DNA of 64,000 nucleotides from positions 45,495 to 109,494 of the forward strand of contig JAUQQC010000009.1 in assembly GCA_030550025.1 (NCBI GenBank), in the 5' to 3' direction. Position numbers and translations under genes: made by a program. The stretch comes from Acidobacteriota bacterium. GTDB lineage: Bacteria > Acidobacteriota > Blastocatellia > HR10. This document shows positions 15,486-25,060 of the stretch, in pieces (the stretch's first letter is position 1; each line of letters opens with the position of its first letter). The notes beneath the pieces are model-generated. The model worked only from the letters and a program-made list of their open reading frames with translations, made no database searches and was not told where the DNA came from.

Positions 15486-18086
15486 TCAGTCCAAGGCGAG
15501 CCGATATATCACCAGTCGCGAGTCGGCCTTGAGAACCGCTCCTACGAAGACGATGCTCCCTCCGGTCGCCAAAAGCGGTGGAATCGGCGTCAACAGCTCC
15601 CCTTCCGGCCCAGGCTGCCAAGCGGCGATGAGCCGCTGAAGCGTCCCTTGCTTCCAGAGATAGAGATTCGTTTGGTCGGACGTGAGGCTCAAAAAGACGA
15701 TCTCCCCAGTGGGGGCCATACTGTGAACCGGCAAAAGCGGAAACGCGATCGGCACGCCCTCAGGCGTCGGATCGCCATCGGCCACGACCTTCACGAGCGA
15801 CCCACCCGAGTACGCAAAGAGCGCGCGCTTTGTGCCCCCTCCGGGCGAGCTCACCACTCCGATGAAACTCACAACCCTTTGGGCGTTGACTTGAAGGGAG
15901 GAGAAGACCTCCGGCGCGAATGCGCCGAGCTGCAACTCCGAGCCGCGGGAGAAGGTTCCCTCGATGGGCGTCGTACCGCCGCTCTCGGCGATCTTCTGGA
16001 AGGTATACCCGGAACCCATCCGTCGGGGCGTCGCGAGGATAACTCCCTCATCGCGTGGCGCACGTACCGTGAGAGCAATCGTCCCATCATCGGCGAGCGC
16101 TACGTCCATGATGAAGATCGCTTGTACGTTCCGAATGCGGGGGAGCATGCTTAGGTCAATGGTCCGATTCGAATCAATGCTGTATCCTCCGGTCGTCGGT
16201 TGAGCCAACAGCACCAGGTTCCGCACGTTCGCGCCCGTCGTGTCGGCGAGGTTGGCGACGAACGCGATCTGACCTGCCCCATTCAAGCTGATGTCGAAGA
16301 TGTCAACCACAAGCTGATTGAAGACGGGGTCTCCGGAAGCGACCACCTTTTGATACGATCCTCCTCGACGGACCAGGAGTGCCGATCCATCCTCCGTCTC
16401 CACCTGCAGGGCGATCACGCCCGCATCATTGATCGCCGCTTCCGTGATGGAACGAATCTTCATCCCTTCGATCACCTGTCCCTGATATGCCACAAGCTCG
16501 ATCGTGCCCTCGCGAACCCGGAAGAGGTGCCGGCCTCCGCCCACGTTCCCGATGAAGAGGAGATCACCGCTGCCGTTGGCGGCGAGATTGGGGAAGCTGA
16601 GGAGGGGGGTATCTGGGGAGACGGACTCGACCGGACCAAGGAGTGTTTCCGCAGGCGCTGATCCCGTATGAAGCCGAAGCGAGATGTTCAGTCCGAAGGC
16701 AGGCTTGTCGAAGGGACCGGTCGGCGTCCCGAAGTTCTGATTCAGGGCGACGACGATGTGATCATACACGGCCTGACCCCGGCGGTTGATCGCGTAAGGC
16801 GGCAAGTTCTCCTCCGTTTGCGAGGTTTCGGGAAACTCTTGCGCCTGTCGTTGACTGCCCGCAAAGCGAAGAATTCCTCCGCCGAGGATGGCGCGCGAAG
16901 CCACGCCGCAGTAGATCACTCCGCCTTCGCCCAAAGTGGGCGCCGTGAGAAACTGCACGCTGAGACTGCCGACGTTCTGTCCCGTGCGGACGATCTCTTG
17001 AAGGCCGCTTCCGATCGTGTAGCGATAGAGCGCGAAGGTCGGATTCTGCTGATTCGGCCGGCGAAACGCGCCGACGAAAACGAGATCGCCACTCGGGGCG
17101 AGCGAATTCGGCGAGAGCAGGAAAGGCACGGCCGGGAAGATCGTGTTAACAGGCGGAATGATGTCCACGAATGTTCCTCCCGAGGCGTTCGGCGCCGTAT
17201 CGCCGATCTTCACAACGCGAATCATCGAAGCACCGGTCTTCACGTAGAGCGCTTGCTCCGCTTGGTCCAGGAAGGCGATCACCTCGCCCTGCGGGCTCAC
17301 GGCCTGGAGGACAGGGGTCGTGATCATTCTTCCCCCAGCACTCGGATCGCCTGTCCGCACAAGGAGATCAAGCGTCTGTCCAGCAGAGCGAAAGATCGCC
17401 GTCTGCAAGTCTCCCTGCGTCGTGCGCACCGAGGCCGTGAAGTACGCCTGGCCGTCGTTCGTCAGTCGCGGGTTCGAGAAGCCGAGGATCGTTCCGGCCG
17501 AGGTCGTTGTCCCTGTCTTGAGCACCGCGACGATCGTCCCTCCATCAGCCAAGAATAACCCGGCGCTTGGTACTCCCACTTCGGGCGGTAGCCCCGAGGT
17601 CTCCGCCACGAAGAGAATCTGTCGCCGATCGTTGAGAGAGAACTCGATGAGACGCGTGAAGACTTCACCTTCCGGCGTGCGATCCCCAATCTGAACGATC
17701 CGCCGCAGCGTGCGCGTCGCCGCCTCGCGGAGGAAGATCGCCCCACGCAGCGTGCCCGTCTCTTCAGCGAGAGCAAACGCGACATCCTGTGCCGCGTTGA
17801 TCTGGTGCTCGCGGAGGACGGATCCAAGCCACTTCGCCCGATAGAACGCCTTGTTCCCGAAAATGCCCTGTCGGACGTCCATGCCGTTATTGTTCATCAC
17901 ACTCAGGCGATACTCGTACGGCCCTGGCGGGGGAAGTTCGCCCGTCCTCACGATCCGTTGCAAGGGTGCCTGAGCCAAGCGGGGGAGGGGAAGGGCCAGC
18001 CATAGAAGTCCGATCGCCAGACGGGCTATCGCCTTTCGCCATTCAAAGTCCATTGGGGGAAACGCTATCCTTCGGGAAATTCGCAT
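15486..18086 (-). CDS. large exported beta-propeller-like repeat protein
   Basis: 866 residues, with a signal peptide-like start (hydrophobic core LAIGLLWLALPLPRLAQ). The mature part repeats a 50-75 residue unit of the form VVRTGDPxP..G..F..I....LN..GQ..F.A.....G..ALF (for example RIVQIGDRTPEGEVF, VVKIGDTAPNASGGTF, VVASGDPVFNQL, VVADGDPTPEGVP). At least nine units are visible, so it probably forms one or two propellers. Such proteins, called choice-of-anchor or DUF7453-like, are secreted in acidobacteria and planctomycetes. GTG/ATG choices: ATG 18086 has AAGGAGG 7 bp upstream. No sorting tail is visible. Confidence 0.75.
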   Translation of the reverse strand: MRISRRIAFPPMDFEWRKAIARLAIGLLWLALPLPRLAQAPLQRIVRTGELPPPGPYEYRLSVMNNNGMDVRQGIFGNKAFYRAKWLGSVLREHQINAAQDVAFALAEETGTLRGAIFLREAATRTLRRIVQIGDRTPEGEVFTRLIEFSLNDRRQILFVAETSGLPPEVGVPSAGLFLADGGTIVAVLKTGTTTSAGTILGFSNPRLTNDGQAYFTASVRTTQGDLQTAIFRSAGQTLDLLVRTGDPSAGGRMITTPVLQAVSPQGEVIAFLDQAEQALYVKTGASMIRVVKIGDTAPNASGGTFVDIIPPVNTIFPAVPFLLSPNSLAPSGDLVFVGAFRRPNQQNPTFALYRYTIGSGLQEIVRTGQNVGSLSVQFLTAPTLGEGGVIYCGVASRAILGGGILRFAGSQRQAQEFPETSQTEENLPPYAINRRGQAVYDHIVVALNQNFGTPTGPFDKPAFGLNISLRLHTGSAPAETLLGPVESVSPDTPLLSFPNLAANGSGDLLFIGNVGGGRHLFRVREGTIELVAYQGQVIEGMKIRSITEAAINDAGVIALQVETEDGSALLVRRGGSYQKVVASGDPVFNQLVVDIFDISLNGAGQIAFVANLADTTGANVRNLVLLAQPTTGGYSIDSNRTIDLSMLPRIRNVQAIFIMDVALADDGTIALTVRAPRDEGVILATPRRMGSGYTFQKIAESGGTTPIEGTFSRGSELQLGAFAPEVFSSLQVNAQRVVSFIGVVSSPGGGTKRALFAYSGGSLVKVVADGDPTPEGVPIAFPLLPVHSMAPTGEIVFLSLTSDQTNLYLWKQGTLQRLIAAWQPGPEGELLTPIPPLLATGGSIVFVGAVLKADSRLVIYRLALD

Positions 18087-18236
18087 ATCCCGTCCTCCTT
18101 GGTGAATTCGTCGGTCGCGCGTCTTCCGGACTGCTCAACGTCACGCTGCGCAATATAGTGAAGGCAGCGCGCACTGTCAATGCGGGTTCGTTTTCGGGGG
18201 ACTCCCCAGCAGTTTGAGGATGCACGCGCACCGTCG

Positions 18237-18785
18237 TCATCCTCGCCGGAAGAACATCCGAAGGCGCTGCCACAAGTATCGCAGGAATGTTCGGAGGATT
18301 CCATGTCGAGGAGGGGTAACGGGGGCTCCCGTCGTCTCCGCATTTTGAAGCGCGGCGACCTCGGCTTCCAACGCCGTGAAGAATTGTCCGGCGAGCATGC
18401 GGGCCGTCCCTTGCAATAGGCGCTGTCCAACGCTAGCGATTGGACCACCTACTTGCACGTCCCCGGAGTAGTGAATGAACGTCTCCGCGTCGCGCTCTTC
18501 CAAGACGAGCGTCCCCGTCCCCTTCGCGAATCCCTGAGGCCCTCTTCCCTCAAAGGCGATCGCGTAACGGGTCGGTGGGGTCAGGTCCTTCAGCTGGAAT
18601 GTTCCGGCGTAAACCCCCCGGATGGACGCCACGCCCACATGGAGCACGGCCTTGTACCGATTTTCACCCTCGGGTTCGAGCTGCTGGCAGCCGGGCAAGC
18701 AACGGGCAATCGCCTGCGGATCCTGCAATACTCGCCACACGATGTCTCGTGGCGCCTTGAGCGTATGTGTCCCCTCGATCTTCAT
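18237..18785 (-). CDS. CoxG-like SRPBCC protein
   Basis: 182 residues. Residues 1-145 form an SRPBCC/START-like domain of the CoxG subfamily (MKIEGTHTLKAPRDIVWRVL, ARCLPGCQQLE, YKAVLHVGVASIRGVYAG, GTGTLVLEE, IHYSGDVQVGGPIASVGQRLL). The C-terminal part (RTFLRYLWQRLRMFFRRG) is basic and hydrophobic and may attach to the membrane. CoxG normally accompanies molybdenum hydroxylases such as CO dehydrogenase, but no cox genes are in this window; here it follows mqnD by 26 bp, as part of the same operon. Its role here is unknown. Confidence 0.85.
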   Translation of the reverse strand: MKIEGTHTLKAPRDIVWRVLQDPQAIARCLPGCQQLEPEGENRYKAVLHVGVASIRGVYAGTFQLKDLTPPTRYAIAFEGRGPQGFAKGTGTLVLEERDAETFIHYSGDVQVGGPIASVGQRLLQGTARMLAGQFFTALEAEVAALQNAETTGAPVTPPRHGILRTFLRYLWQRLRMFFRRG

Positions 18786-18811
18786 CTTCCGCCCTCACAG
18801 CCGGTGCATGA

Positions 18812-19651
18812 TCACTCGACGAATTCGACCGGGACCAAACGCGGCAGGAGGCCACGTTCGTATCCCATTTGCAAGAGCAGGCCAATGGCTGCCTTCCCGC
18901 GCTCTCCGCAATCGAGCGTCAGCTCGTTGACGTACATGCGGACGAAGCGGTCGGTCGAAGCCAGATCCAAACCTCGCCCGAAAGCCCGCGCGTAGTTGAG
19001 CGCTTCCTCGCGGTGGGCGAGTCCGTAGGCGATGCTCTCTCGTAACAATCGGGCGAGCGCGCGCAACACTTCTTCTCCAAGATCGCGTCGCGCGGCATTT
19101 CCCCCAAGCGGCAGTGGAAGCCCCGTGTGCGCGAACCACCACTGGCCGAGATCGAGGACCTTCCGCAATCCGAGCGCCGAATACGTCAATTGCCCTTCGT
19201 GAATGAGAAGTCCCGCCTCGGCTTTCCCCTCGGCCACATACTCGGGGATCTGATCGAACGGGACCACGATGTGTTGAACGTCTGGGATGAGCAATCGCAG
19301 CACGAGGAATGCCGTCGTCAACGTCCCCGGGACGGCGATCCGAGTCCGAGAGAGATCGTCCACCGTCATATCTTCTCGCGCCACAAGGAGGGGGCCGTAA
19401 CCTTCCCCCATGCTCGCCCCGCTTGTCAAGAGCACGTACGTGTCGGCGACATACGCATAGGCGTGAAACGAGAGCGCCGTCAGCTCATACTCCCCCTCCA
19501 AGGCCGAACGGTTGAGCGATTCGATGTCCTTGAGCACATGCTCGAATCGAAAGCCCCCCGTGGGAATCTTCTCCTGCACGAGGGCGTAGAACATGAAGGC
19601 GTCGTCGGGATCCGGACTATGCGCGATGCGAATGCGTGGCGATGTGCTCAT
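18812..19651 (-). CDS. mqnD: 1,4-dihydroxy-6-naphthoate synthase (futalosine menaquinone pathway)
   Basis: 279 residues, periplasmic-binding-like fold. The start RIRIAHSPDPDDAFMFYAL is the MqnD hallmark. Other blocks: ELTALSFHAYAYV, GYGPLLVARE, IAVPGTLTTAFLVLRL and EAGLLIHEGQLTY. MqnD converts cyclic dehypoxanthinyl futalosine to 1,4-dihydroxy-6-naphthoate, so this organism should make menaquinone without the Men pathway. The other mqn genes are not in the window, except perhaps the amidohydrolase at 54164. A longer frame runs to 19951 but its residues are low-complexity and unlike the family. CoxG follows. Confidence 0.92.
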   Translation of the reverse strand: MSTSPRIRIAHSPDPDDAFMFYALVQEKIPTGGFRFEHVLKDIESLNRSALEGEYELTALSFHAYAYVADTYVLLTSGASMGEGYGPLLVAREDMTVDDLSRTRIAVPGTLTTAFLVLRLLIPDVQHIVVPFDQIPEYVAEGKAEAGLLIHEGQLTYSALGLRKVLDLGQWWFAHTGLPLPLGGNAARRDLGEEVLRALARLLRESIAYGLAHREEALNYARAFGRGLDLASTDRFVRMYVNELTLDCGERGKAAIGLLLQMGYERGLLPRLVPVEFVE

Positions 19652-20121
19652 GCCTTGAGCCTCCCAAGCGCAACGAATCTTCAAGTCTATCGAACCAGAG
19701 ATCGCGAGACAAGCGTTCGATCTCCCACATGCGAGCCCACGCCGGCGAACCTCGGGAACACGCACGCGCGCGGCCCCGATGGATGAGCCCAGCGGAAATC
19801 GTGTTCTCCGAGGGCGCGAGCGATCATCCGATGGGTCGCCCCCTTTCGGGGGCTTGGATGCTTGGACGTCGTCCGGAGGCTCGCCTTGCGGCTCGCCCTC
19901 GGCGAGATTCGATCGCCCGCATGCGCGGTCATGGGGTGGAGGGAACCTCAACCGAGCGCGGTCCCCTGCTGCTGCAGGCTCAATGCGGAATGGGCCAGCT
20001 TTAATGAAGCTCGTCTTCGGCCTCGCCCTCGACTATACTTTGGCGTGCGCGAGCTCCATGCAGGTCGAACTTTGAGCGAGCGTTCGCAGTGGTGAGATGA
20101 TGTTCGACGAGGGGGGGGCGT
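19652..20121. other. 470-bp intergenic region with a GAAA-capped hairpin
   Basis: Between divergent mqnD and the YciI gene. It contains a hairpin at 19838-19853: GCCCCC and GGGGGC around TTTC, which on the minus strand is a GAAA (GNRA) tetraloop about 190 nt upstream of mqnD. A TATACT box lies at 20034-20039, but no convincing -35 was seen. No gene with a ribosome site or recognisable protein was found. Confidence 0.4.
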
Positions 20122-20409
20122 ATGTACATTGCCCTGTTGTATGAGACGGTGGAGAACTTTGTGCAGCGGCGCGCGCCGTTTCGCGCGGAACATTTAGCAC
20201 TTGCTGAACGGTGGCATCAGGAAGGGCGGCTTCTTCTGGCGGGAGCCTTTGAACCGGCGGATGGGGCGCTGTTGATCTTTCGTGTAGATGATCCTGCGGA
20301 CGTTGAAGCGTTCGTTCGAAGCGATCCCTATGTGCGGCATGGGTTGGTGCGGTCCTGGCGCGTGCGGAGGTGGAACGTCGTCATTGGGGGAGAGGAGCCG
20401 ACGGCGTGA
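20122..20409 (+). CDS. YciI-family protein
   Basis: 95 residues, a dimeric ferredoxin-like alpha/beta-barrel of the YciI family: MYIALLYETV, RAEHLALAERWHQEGRLLLAGAF, DGALLIFRVDDPADVEAFV and DPYVRHGLV, with the conserved histidine (H24) and Asp-Pro pair. The family acts in diverse degradative dimer-barrel roles; the substrate here is not known. GGGGGGGCGT precedes ATG. It stands alone, 200 bp before the nuo operon. Confidence 0.88.
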   Translation: MYIALLYETVENFVQRRAPFRAEHLALAERWHQEGRLLLAGAFEPADGALLIFRVDDPADVEAFVRSDPYVRHGLVRSWRVRRWNVVIGGEEPTA

Positions 20410-20551
20410 TGATCAGGCATCCCGAGCGTGCCAGTAGGGGCCGCCGGCAGTTCCCTCCTGGCATCTCGAGAACGCTGACCTATTGGCTGGAGACTGATGC
20501 AGTGGGCTTCTCGGCGCGCCTTCTGATGCGGCGATCTCACGGAACGCGTCA

Positions 20552-20580
20552 TTGACACGCCCAGGGAGTTCGTCTATAGT
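20552..20580 (+). promoter_or_regulatory. strong sigma-70 promoter of the nuo operon
   Basis: Exact consensus -35 TTGACA (20552-20557), ideal 17-bp spacer and TATAGT (20575-20580), 30 bp before nuoA. It is one of the best promoters in the window and is followed by a 13-gene operon. Confidence 0.75.
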
Positions 20581-20610
20581 TTCCCTTCGTTTTGGGGCAG
20601 GAGAGCGCCG

Positions 20611-20991
20611 ATGACCGAGCTGTCAGATTTTCTGCCGATTCTGCTGACCTTTGCGATCGCGACGCTCTTGGCAGTCGGTTTGGCCTTTGCGCCTCGGTTT
20701 TTGGCCGTGCGGCGACCGACGCCGGAGAAAGCGATCCCATATGAATGCGGGAAAGACCCAATCGGATCGGCGCGCGAACGGTTCTCGGTCGCGTTCTATT
20801 TGGTGGCGATGATCTTCATCCTCTTCGACCTTGAGGCGATCTTCTTGATCCCGTGGGCTGTGGTCTTTCGCGATCTCGCTCGCGAGGTGTCCAGGGGATT
20901 CGTCTTCGCGGAGATGATGGTCTTCATCGCCGTCTTGATCGCGGGATACGTTTACGCCTGGAAGAAAGGCGTCTTCGATTGGCATCGGTGA
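20611..20991 (+). CDS. nuoA: NADH-quinone oxidoreductase subunit A
   Basis: 126 residues with three membrane helices (about 8-30, 60-83, 92-114). [20 protein letters not shown] contains the conserved Cys-Gly and the RF(S)VxFY segment that lies near the quinone site, and the acidic [11 protein letters not shown] follows. It is a membrane-arm subunit of complex I, which couples NADH oxidation to proton pumping. First gene after the promoter; a good GGCAGGAGAG site precedes ATG. NuoB follows by 3 bp. Confidence 0.95.
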   Translation: MTELSDFLPILLTFAIATLLAVGLAFAPRFLAVRRPTPEKAIPYECGKDPIGSARERFSVAFYLVAMIFILFDLEAIFLIPWAVVFRDLAREVSRGFVFAEMMVFIAVLIAGYVYAWKKGVFDWHR

Positions 20992-20994
20992 ACT

Positions 20995-21513
20995 ATGGCC
21001 GAAGAATTGGAAAGAGCGGGAGTACCGGAGATCCTCACGGCGCGGTTTGAGGATTTGGTGAAGTGGGCGCGCAAATCGAGTCTATGGCCGATGCAATTCG
21101 GCCTGGCCTGTTGCGCCATCGAGATGATGGCGATGATCGCCTCGCGCAATGACATCGCGCGGTTTGGGGCGGAGGTCTTTCGCGGCTCGCCCCGGCAGTC
21201 GGACGTGATGATCGTGGCCGGGCGCGTCTCGCAGAAGATGGCGCCGGTGGTGCGTCGGCTCTATGAACAGATGCCGGAGCCGAAATGGGTCATCGCCATG
21301 GGGGTGTGCGCCTCGGCCGGAGGGATGTTCGACAACTATGCCATCGTGCAAGGGGTGGACAAGGTGATCCCGGTGGATGTCTACGTTCCGGGATGCCCCC
21401 CTCGGCCGGAGATGCTCATCTACGGGATCATGAAGCTTCAGGAGAAGATCGAGCGGGAGCGCTTGCGCCGCCGCGCCACTGTCGAGGAGGAGGAATTGGT
21501 GAGCGCTTGCTGA
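20995..21513 (+). CDS. nuoB: NADH-quinone oxidoreductase subunit B
   Basis: 172 residues. Ligands for cluster N2, which passes electrons to quinone, are all present: C39-C40 (LACCAIEMM), C105 (GVCASAGG) and C134 (PGCPPRPE). [15 protein letters not shown] and [12 protein letters not shown] are conserved. It binds NuoC/D to form the connecting part above the membrane arm. It follows nuoA by 3 bp and precedes nuoC by 27 bp. Confidence 0.96.
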   Translation: MAEELERAGVPEILTARFEDLVKWARKSSLWPMQFGLACCAIEMMAMIASRNDIARFGAEVFRGSPRQSDVMIVAGRVSQKMAPVVRRLYEQMPEPKWVIAMGVCASAGGMFDNYAIVQGVDKVIPVDVYVPGCPPRPEMLIYGIMKLQEKIERERLRRRATVEEEELVSAC

Positions 21514-21540
21514 AGCAGCGGTGCTCGGACGAAATTTCGT

Positions 21541-22008
21541 ATGGAGGCGCAGGGCACACAGCGGGCCATCTTCGAGCAGCGATTCGGGCCGCACATCCTC
21601 GACGTGAAGGAGCAATGGGGGGAATTGACCCTTGTCCTCGCTCGCGAAGCGCTCGTCTCCATTTGTGAAACCCTACGCGACGATCCCGCCTTCGACTACA
21701 AGATGCTCGTGGACATCTGCGGTGTGGATCGCGGTCCAGATGCCGATCCTCGATTTGAGGTCGTCTATCACCTCTACTCGTTCGCGCATCGGCATCGGTT
21801 ACGGTTGAAGGTGCGCGTCAATGAGGACGAAACCGTGCCGACGGTGGTGGGGATTTGGCCGAATGCGAATTGGTACGAGCGTGAGGTCTACGATATGTTC
21901 GGCGTGCGGTTTGAGGGCCATCCCGAACTGCGGCGGCTCTTGATGCCGGAGGACTGGGAGGGGTATCCGCTGCGGAAGGACTATCCGCTGCGGGGATATC
22001 AGGGGTAA
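21541..22008 (+). CDS. nuoC: NADH-quinone oxidoreductase subunit C
   Basis: 155 residues with the 30 kDa-subunit core: FDYKMLVDICGVDRG, FEVVYHLYS, LKVRVNEDETVPTVVGIWP, NWYEREVYDMFGVRFEGHP and LLMPEDWEGYPLRKDYPL. It is separate from nuoD, unlike the fused nuoCD of E. coli. Start ATG 21541 lies 27 bp after nuoB; the ribosome site is weak. nuoD starts 3 bp after its stop. Confidence 0.95.
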   Translation: MEAQGTQRAIFEQRFGPHILDVKEQWGELTLVLAREALVSICETLRDDPAFDYKMLVDICGVDRGPDADPRFEVVYHLYSFAHRHRLRLKVRVNEDETVPTVVGIWPNANWYEREVYDMFGVRFEGHPELRRLLMPEDWEGYPLRKDYPLRGYQG

Positions 22009-22011
22009 TGT

Positions 22012-23220
22012 ATGGCGGAGTCGGAAGTCCTGTTGGAGGTCAAGCGCAACCCGCTTGAGACGACGATGATGGTGAACATGGGGCCGCAGCATCCCTCGAC
22101 GCACGGGGTGTTACGGCTCGTGCTCACGTTGGACGGGGAGCGGGTTGTAGAGGCGAAGCCCGACATCGGGTATCTCCACACGGGGATGGAGAAGCTGGCC
22201 GAGTACAAGAAGTATCAGCACGTCATCACGATCACGGATCGCACCGATTATCTCAACGCGATGGGGAACAATCTCGGCTATGTGTTGGCTGTGGAGAAGA
22301 TGCTCGGGGTGGAGATCCCGCCACGCGCGCAGGTCATTCGCGTGCTGATGGCCGAGCTGCAACGGATCGCGAGCCATCTGGTCTGGATTGGGACGCACGG
22401 GTTGGATCTGGGGGCGATGAGCCTCTTCTTTTATGCTTTCGCCGAGCGGGAGAAGATCCTGCAGCTGTTCGAAGCCGCTTCGGGTGGGCGGCTGACGCCG
22501 AGCTATCTGCGCATCGGAGGGGTCATGGCGGATTTGCCCGAAGGGTTCACCGCGCGCGTGCGGGACTTTTGTCGGGAATTCCCTCGGGCGCTCGACGAAT
22601 TCGACAAGCTCTTGACGAACAATCCGATCTTTCGCATGCGGACCGAGGGCGTGGGGCGCTTGAGCGCCGAGGACGCCATTCGGTGGGGGGTGACGGGACC
22701 GAGCCTGCGCGCCTCGGGCGTCCCGTACGATCTGCGGCGCGTGCATCCGTATAGCGGCTACGAGAGCTACGATTTCGAAGTGGCGACGCGGACCGAAGGC
22801 GACGTCTATGCCCGTTATCTCGTGCGCGTGCAGGAGATGCGCGAATCGCTGAAGATCATTCGGCAGGCGGTGGAGAAGCTGCCCCCTGGACCAGTCAAAT
22901 GCGATGATCCACGCGTCTCCTTGCCATCGCGCGAGAAGATGCTCACGCAGATGGATGCCCTCATCTATCACTTCCTACTGACGGCCGAGGGGATAAAGGT
23001 CCCGCCGGGAGAAGTCTACGTCGCTGTCGAGAGCCCGCGTGGGGAACTCGGTTACTATATCGTGAGCGATGGCGGGCCCCACCCCTATCGCGTGCACATC
23101 CGCGCGCCGTCGTTCGCCAATGTCCAGGCGCTGCCGCTGATGGTCCGTGGGCAATTGATCGCCGATGTCGTGGCGGTGATCGCCAGCATTGACATCGTGC
23201 TCGGCGAGATCGATCGGTGA
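22012..23220 (+). CDS. nuoD: NADH-quinone oxidoreductase subunit D
   Basis: 402 residues, the 49 kDa-type subunit that helps form the quinone cavity. NMGPQHPSTHGVLRLVLTLDGE contains the catalytic-site HPSTHG; ITDRTDYLNAMGNNLGYVLAVEK and the C-terminal ADVVAVIASIDIVLGEIDR are typical. It is complete by length. Together with nuoB and nuoC it forms the Q-module, which normally also needs NuoI. Confidence 0.96.
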   Translation: MAESEVLLEVKRNPLETTMMVNMGPQHPSTHGVLRLVLTLDGERVVEAKPDIGYLHTGMEKLAEYKKYQHVITITDRTDYLNAMGNNLGYVLAVEKMLGVEIPPRAQVIRVLMAELQRIASHLVWIGTHGLDLGAMSLFFYAFAEREKILQLFEAASGGRLTPSYLRIGGVMADLPEGFTARVRDFCREFPRALDEFDKLLTNNPIFRMRTEGVGRLSAEDAIRWGVTGPSLRASGVPYDLRRVHPYSGYESYDFEVATRTEGDVYARYLVRVQEMRESLKIIRQAVEKLPPGPVKCDDPRVSLPSREKMLTQMDALIYHFLLTAEGIKVPPGEVYVAVESPRGELGYYIVSDGGPHPYRVHIRAPSFANVQALPLMVRGQLIADVVAVIASIDIVLGEIDR

Positions 23221-23246
23221 GCGTTCGAGGGAGGAGGGGGTGACGG

Positions 23247-23711
23247 ATGCTTTCGGCGGGAGCGAAGGAGAAGATCCAACGGATCATCGCGCGGTATCCG
23301 GTGAAGCGCTCGGCGCTTCTGCCGGTGCTCTTCGTCGTGCAGGAAGAATTGGGGTATCTGCCCGACGAGGCGTTGCATGAGGTGGCGCGCTGGCTCGATC
23401 TGACGTTCCTGGATGTGGAGACGGTCGTGAGCTTCTACACGATGTTCCATCGGCGTCCGATCGGCCGGTATCACATCCAGGTCTGTCGCAACGTCTCCTG
23501 TTACCTGTGCGGCGGGGATGCGATTCGCGAGCATCTGGAGCGACGCTTGGGGATTCGCCCGGGCGAGACGACCCCCGATGGCCGGTTCACTTTGAGCGAG
23601 GTCGAATGCATCGGCGCCTGCAGTTGGGCCCCGGCCATGCAGATCAACTTCACGTTCTATCATCATCTGACGCCGGAGCGCGTGGACGAGATCCTGGCAT
23701 CGCTCCCATGA
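23247..23711 (+). CDS. nuoE: NADH-quinone oxidoreductase subunit E
   Basis: 154 residues. The N1a [2Fe-2S] ligands are C80 and C85 (VCRNVSC) and C121 and C125 (CIGAC). Conserved blocks include LLPVLFVVQEELGYLP and VVSFYTMFHRRPIGRY. It belongs to the NADH-oxidising arm with nuoF. A GGGAGGAGGGGG site lies before ATG 23247, 26 bp after nuoD. Confidence 0.95.
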   Translation: MLSAGAKEKIQRIIARYPVKRSALLPVLFVVQEELGYLPDEALHEVARWLDLTFLDVETVVSFYTMFHRRPIGRYHIQVCRNVSCYLCGGDAIREHLERRLGIRPGETTPDGRFTLSEVECIGACSWAPAMQINFTFYHHLTPERVDEILASLP

Positions 23712-23720
23712 GAGGGGGGT

Positions 23721-25037
23721 ATGGAGAAGGTGCGCGTGTTGAGCGCTCGGTTCGATCTTCCCGATTCGCATACGATCGAGGTCTATTTGCGGACGGGGGG
23801 GTATCAAGCGCTGCGGAAGGCGCTCGCGGAGATGACGCCCGAGGCGGTCATCGAGGAGGTGAAGCGCTCGGCCTTGCGCGGGCGCGGTGGCGCTGGGTTC
23901 TCGACTGGCATGAAGTGGAGCTTCGTGCCGAAGGATTCATCCAAGCCGAAGTACGTCATCGCCAATGCTGATGAGAGCGAGCCCGGGACGTGCAAGGATC
24001 GCGTCCTGATGGAGAAAGATCCGCATGCCGTGATCGAGGGGATTCTGCTGGCCGCCTATGCCGTACAGGCGCATTTGGCGTTCATCTACATTCGGGGGGA
24101 GTATTGGTACCTGAAGGAGCGGTTGGAGTACGCCATTGAGGAGGCGCGGGCGCATGGATTCGTCGGGGCGAACATCCTTGGGAGCGGCTTCTCCTGTGAC
24201 ATCATCGTGCATCCGGGCGCGGGCGCGTACATTTGCGGCGAGGAGACGGCGCTCATGGAATCGCTGGAGGGGAAGCGAGGGTATCCGAGGATCAAGCCGC
24301 CGTTTCCGGCCGTCGTGGGCTTGTACGGCTGTCCGACGGTGATCAACAACGTGGAGACGTTGGCGTCGGTGCCGCCGATCATCCTGAACGGTGGGGATTG
24401 GTTCCGTCGTCTTGGGACGGAGAAGAGCGGTGGCACGCGCCTGTTCGCCGTGAGCGGGCATGTGGCGCGACCGGGCGTGTACGAGCTGCCGATGGGATAT
24501 TCGATGAAGCGGATGATCGAGGAGGATTGCGGGGGAATTCGCGGGGGGAAGCGGTTGAAGGCAGTGATCCCCGGCGGGTCGTCGGCGCCGATCCTCACGG
24601 CCGAGGAGGTTGAGCAATGCACGCTCGATTTCGAGTCGCTCCTGGCGCTTAAGTCCATGCTCGGCAGCGGGGCGATCATCGTCATGGACGAGGACACGGA
24701 CATCGCGCAGGTCGTTTATCGGATCACGAAATTCTACGAGCACGAATCGTGCGGCTGGTGCGTGCCCTGTCGCGAGGGGACGCGCTGGATGCGCAAGCTG
24801 TTGGAACGCCTCTTGCGCGGGGAGGGGCGGCCCAAGGACGTTGACCTGCTCTATGAGCTGGCCCGCAACATCTTCGGCACGACGCACTGCCCGTTGGGGG
24901 ATGCGGCAGCCTGGGCCGTCTATCCGGCCATCGAGAAGTTCCGTGCAGATTTCGAGAAGTATGTGCGCGCGGCGGCCGTCTCGGTTTCGGCGGAGCCTTC
25001 TGACGTCCCGGGCGCTCGCCGATTGTTAGTCGTTTGA
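23721..25037 (+). CDS. nuoF: NADH-quinone oxidoreductase subunit F
   Basis: 438 residues, the flavoprotein that takes electrons from NADH. LRGRGGAGFSTGMKW is the FMN-binding loop, IANADESEPGTCKDR and AYICGEETALMESLEGKRG are the NADH/FMN contacts. Cluster N3 ligands are C344, C347, C350 (ESCGWCVPCREGT) and C390 (HCPLGD). The gene lies 9 bp after nuoE. No regulator is nearby. Confidence 0.96.
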   Translation: MEKVRVLSARFDLPDSHTIEVYLRTGGYQALRKALAEMTPEAVIEEVKRSALRGRGGAGFSTGMKWSFVPKDSSKPKYVIANADESEPGTCKDRVLMEKDPHAVIEGILLAAYAVQAHLAFIYIRGEYWYLKERLEYAIEEARAHGFVGANILGSGFSCDIIVHPGAGAYICGEETALMESLEGKRGYPRIKPPFPAVVGLYGCPTVINNVETLASVPPIILNGGDWFRRLGTEKSGGTRLFAVSGHVARPGVYELPMGYSMKRMIEEDCGGIRGGKRLKAVIPGGSSAPILTAEEVEQCTLDFESLLALKSMLGSGAIIVMDEDTDIAQVVYRITKFYEHESCGWCVPCREGTRWMRKLLERLLRGEGRPKDVDLLYELARNIFGTTHCPLGDAAAWAVYPAIEKFRADFEKYVRAAAVSVSAEPSDVPGARRLLVV

Positions 25038-25060
25038 GGCGCGCTGGAAGGGGGGCGAGC

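Noticed and set aside
19652..19951. 100-residue N-terminal extension of mqnD
   Set aside because: It lacks homologous content and MqnD proteins start near HSPDPDDAF; the extension contains a hairpin.
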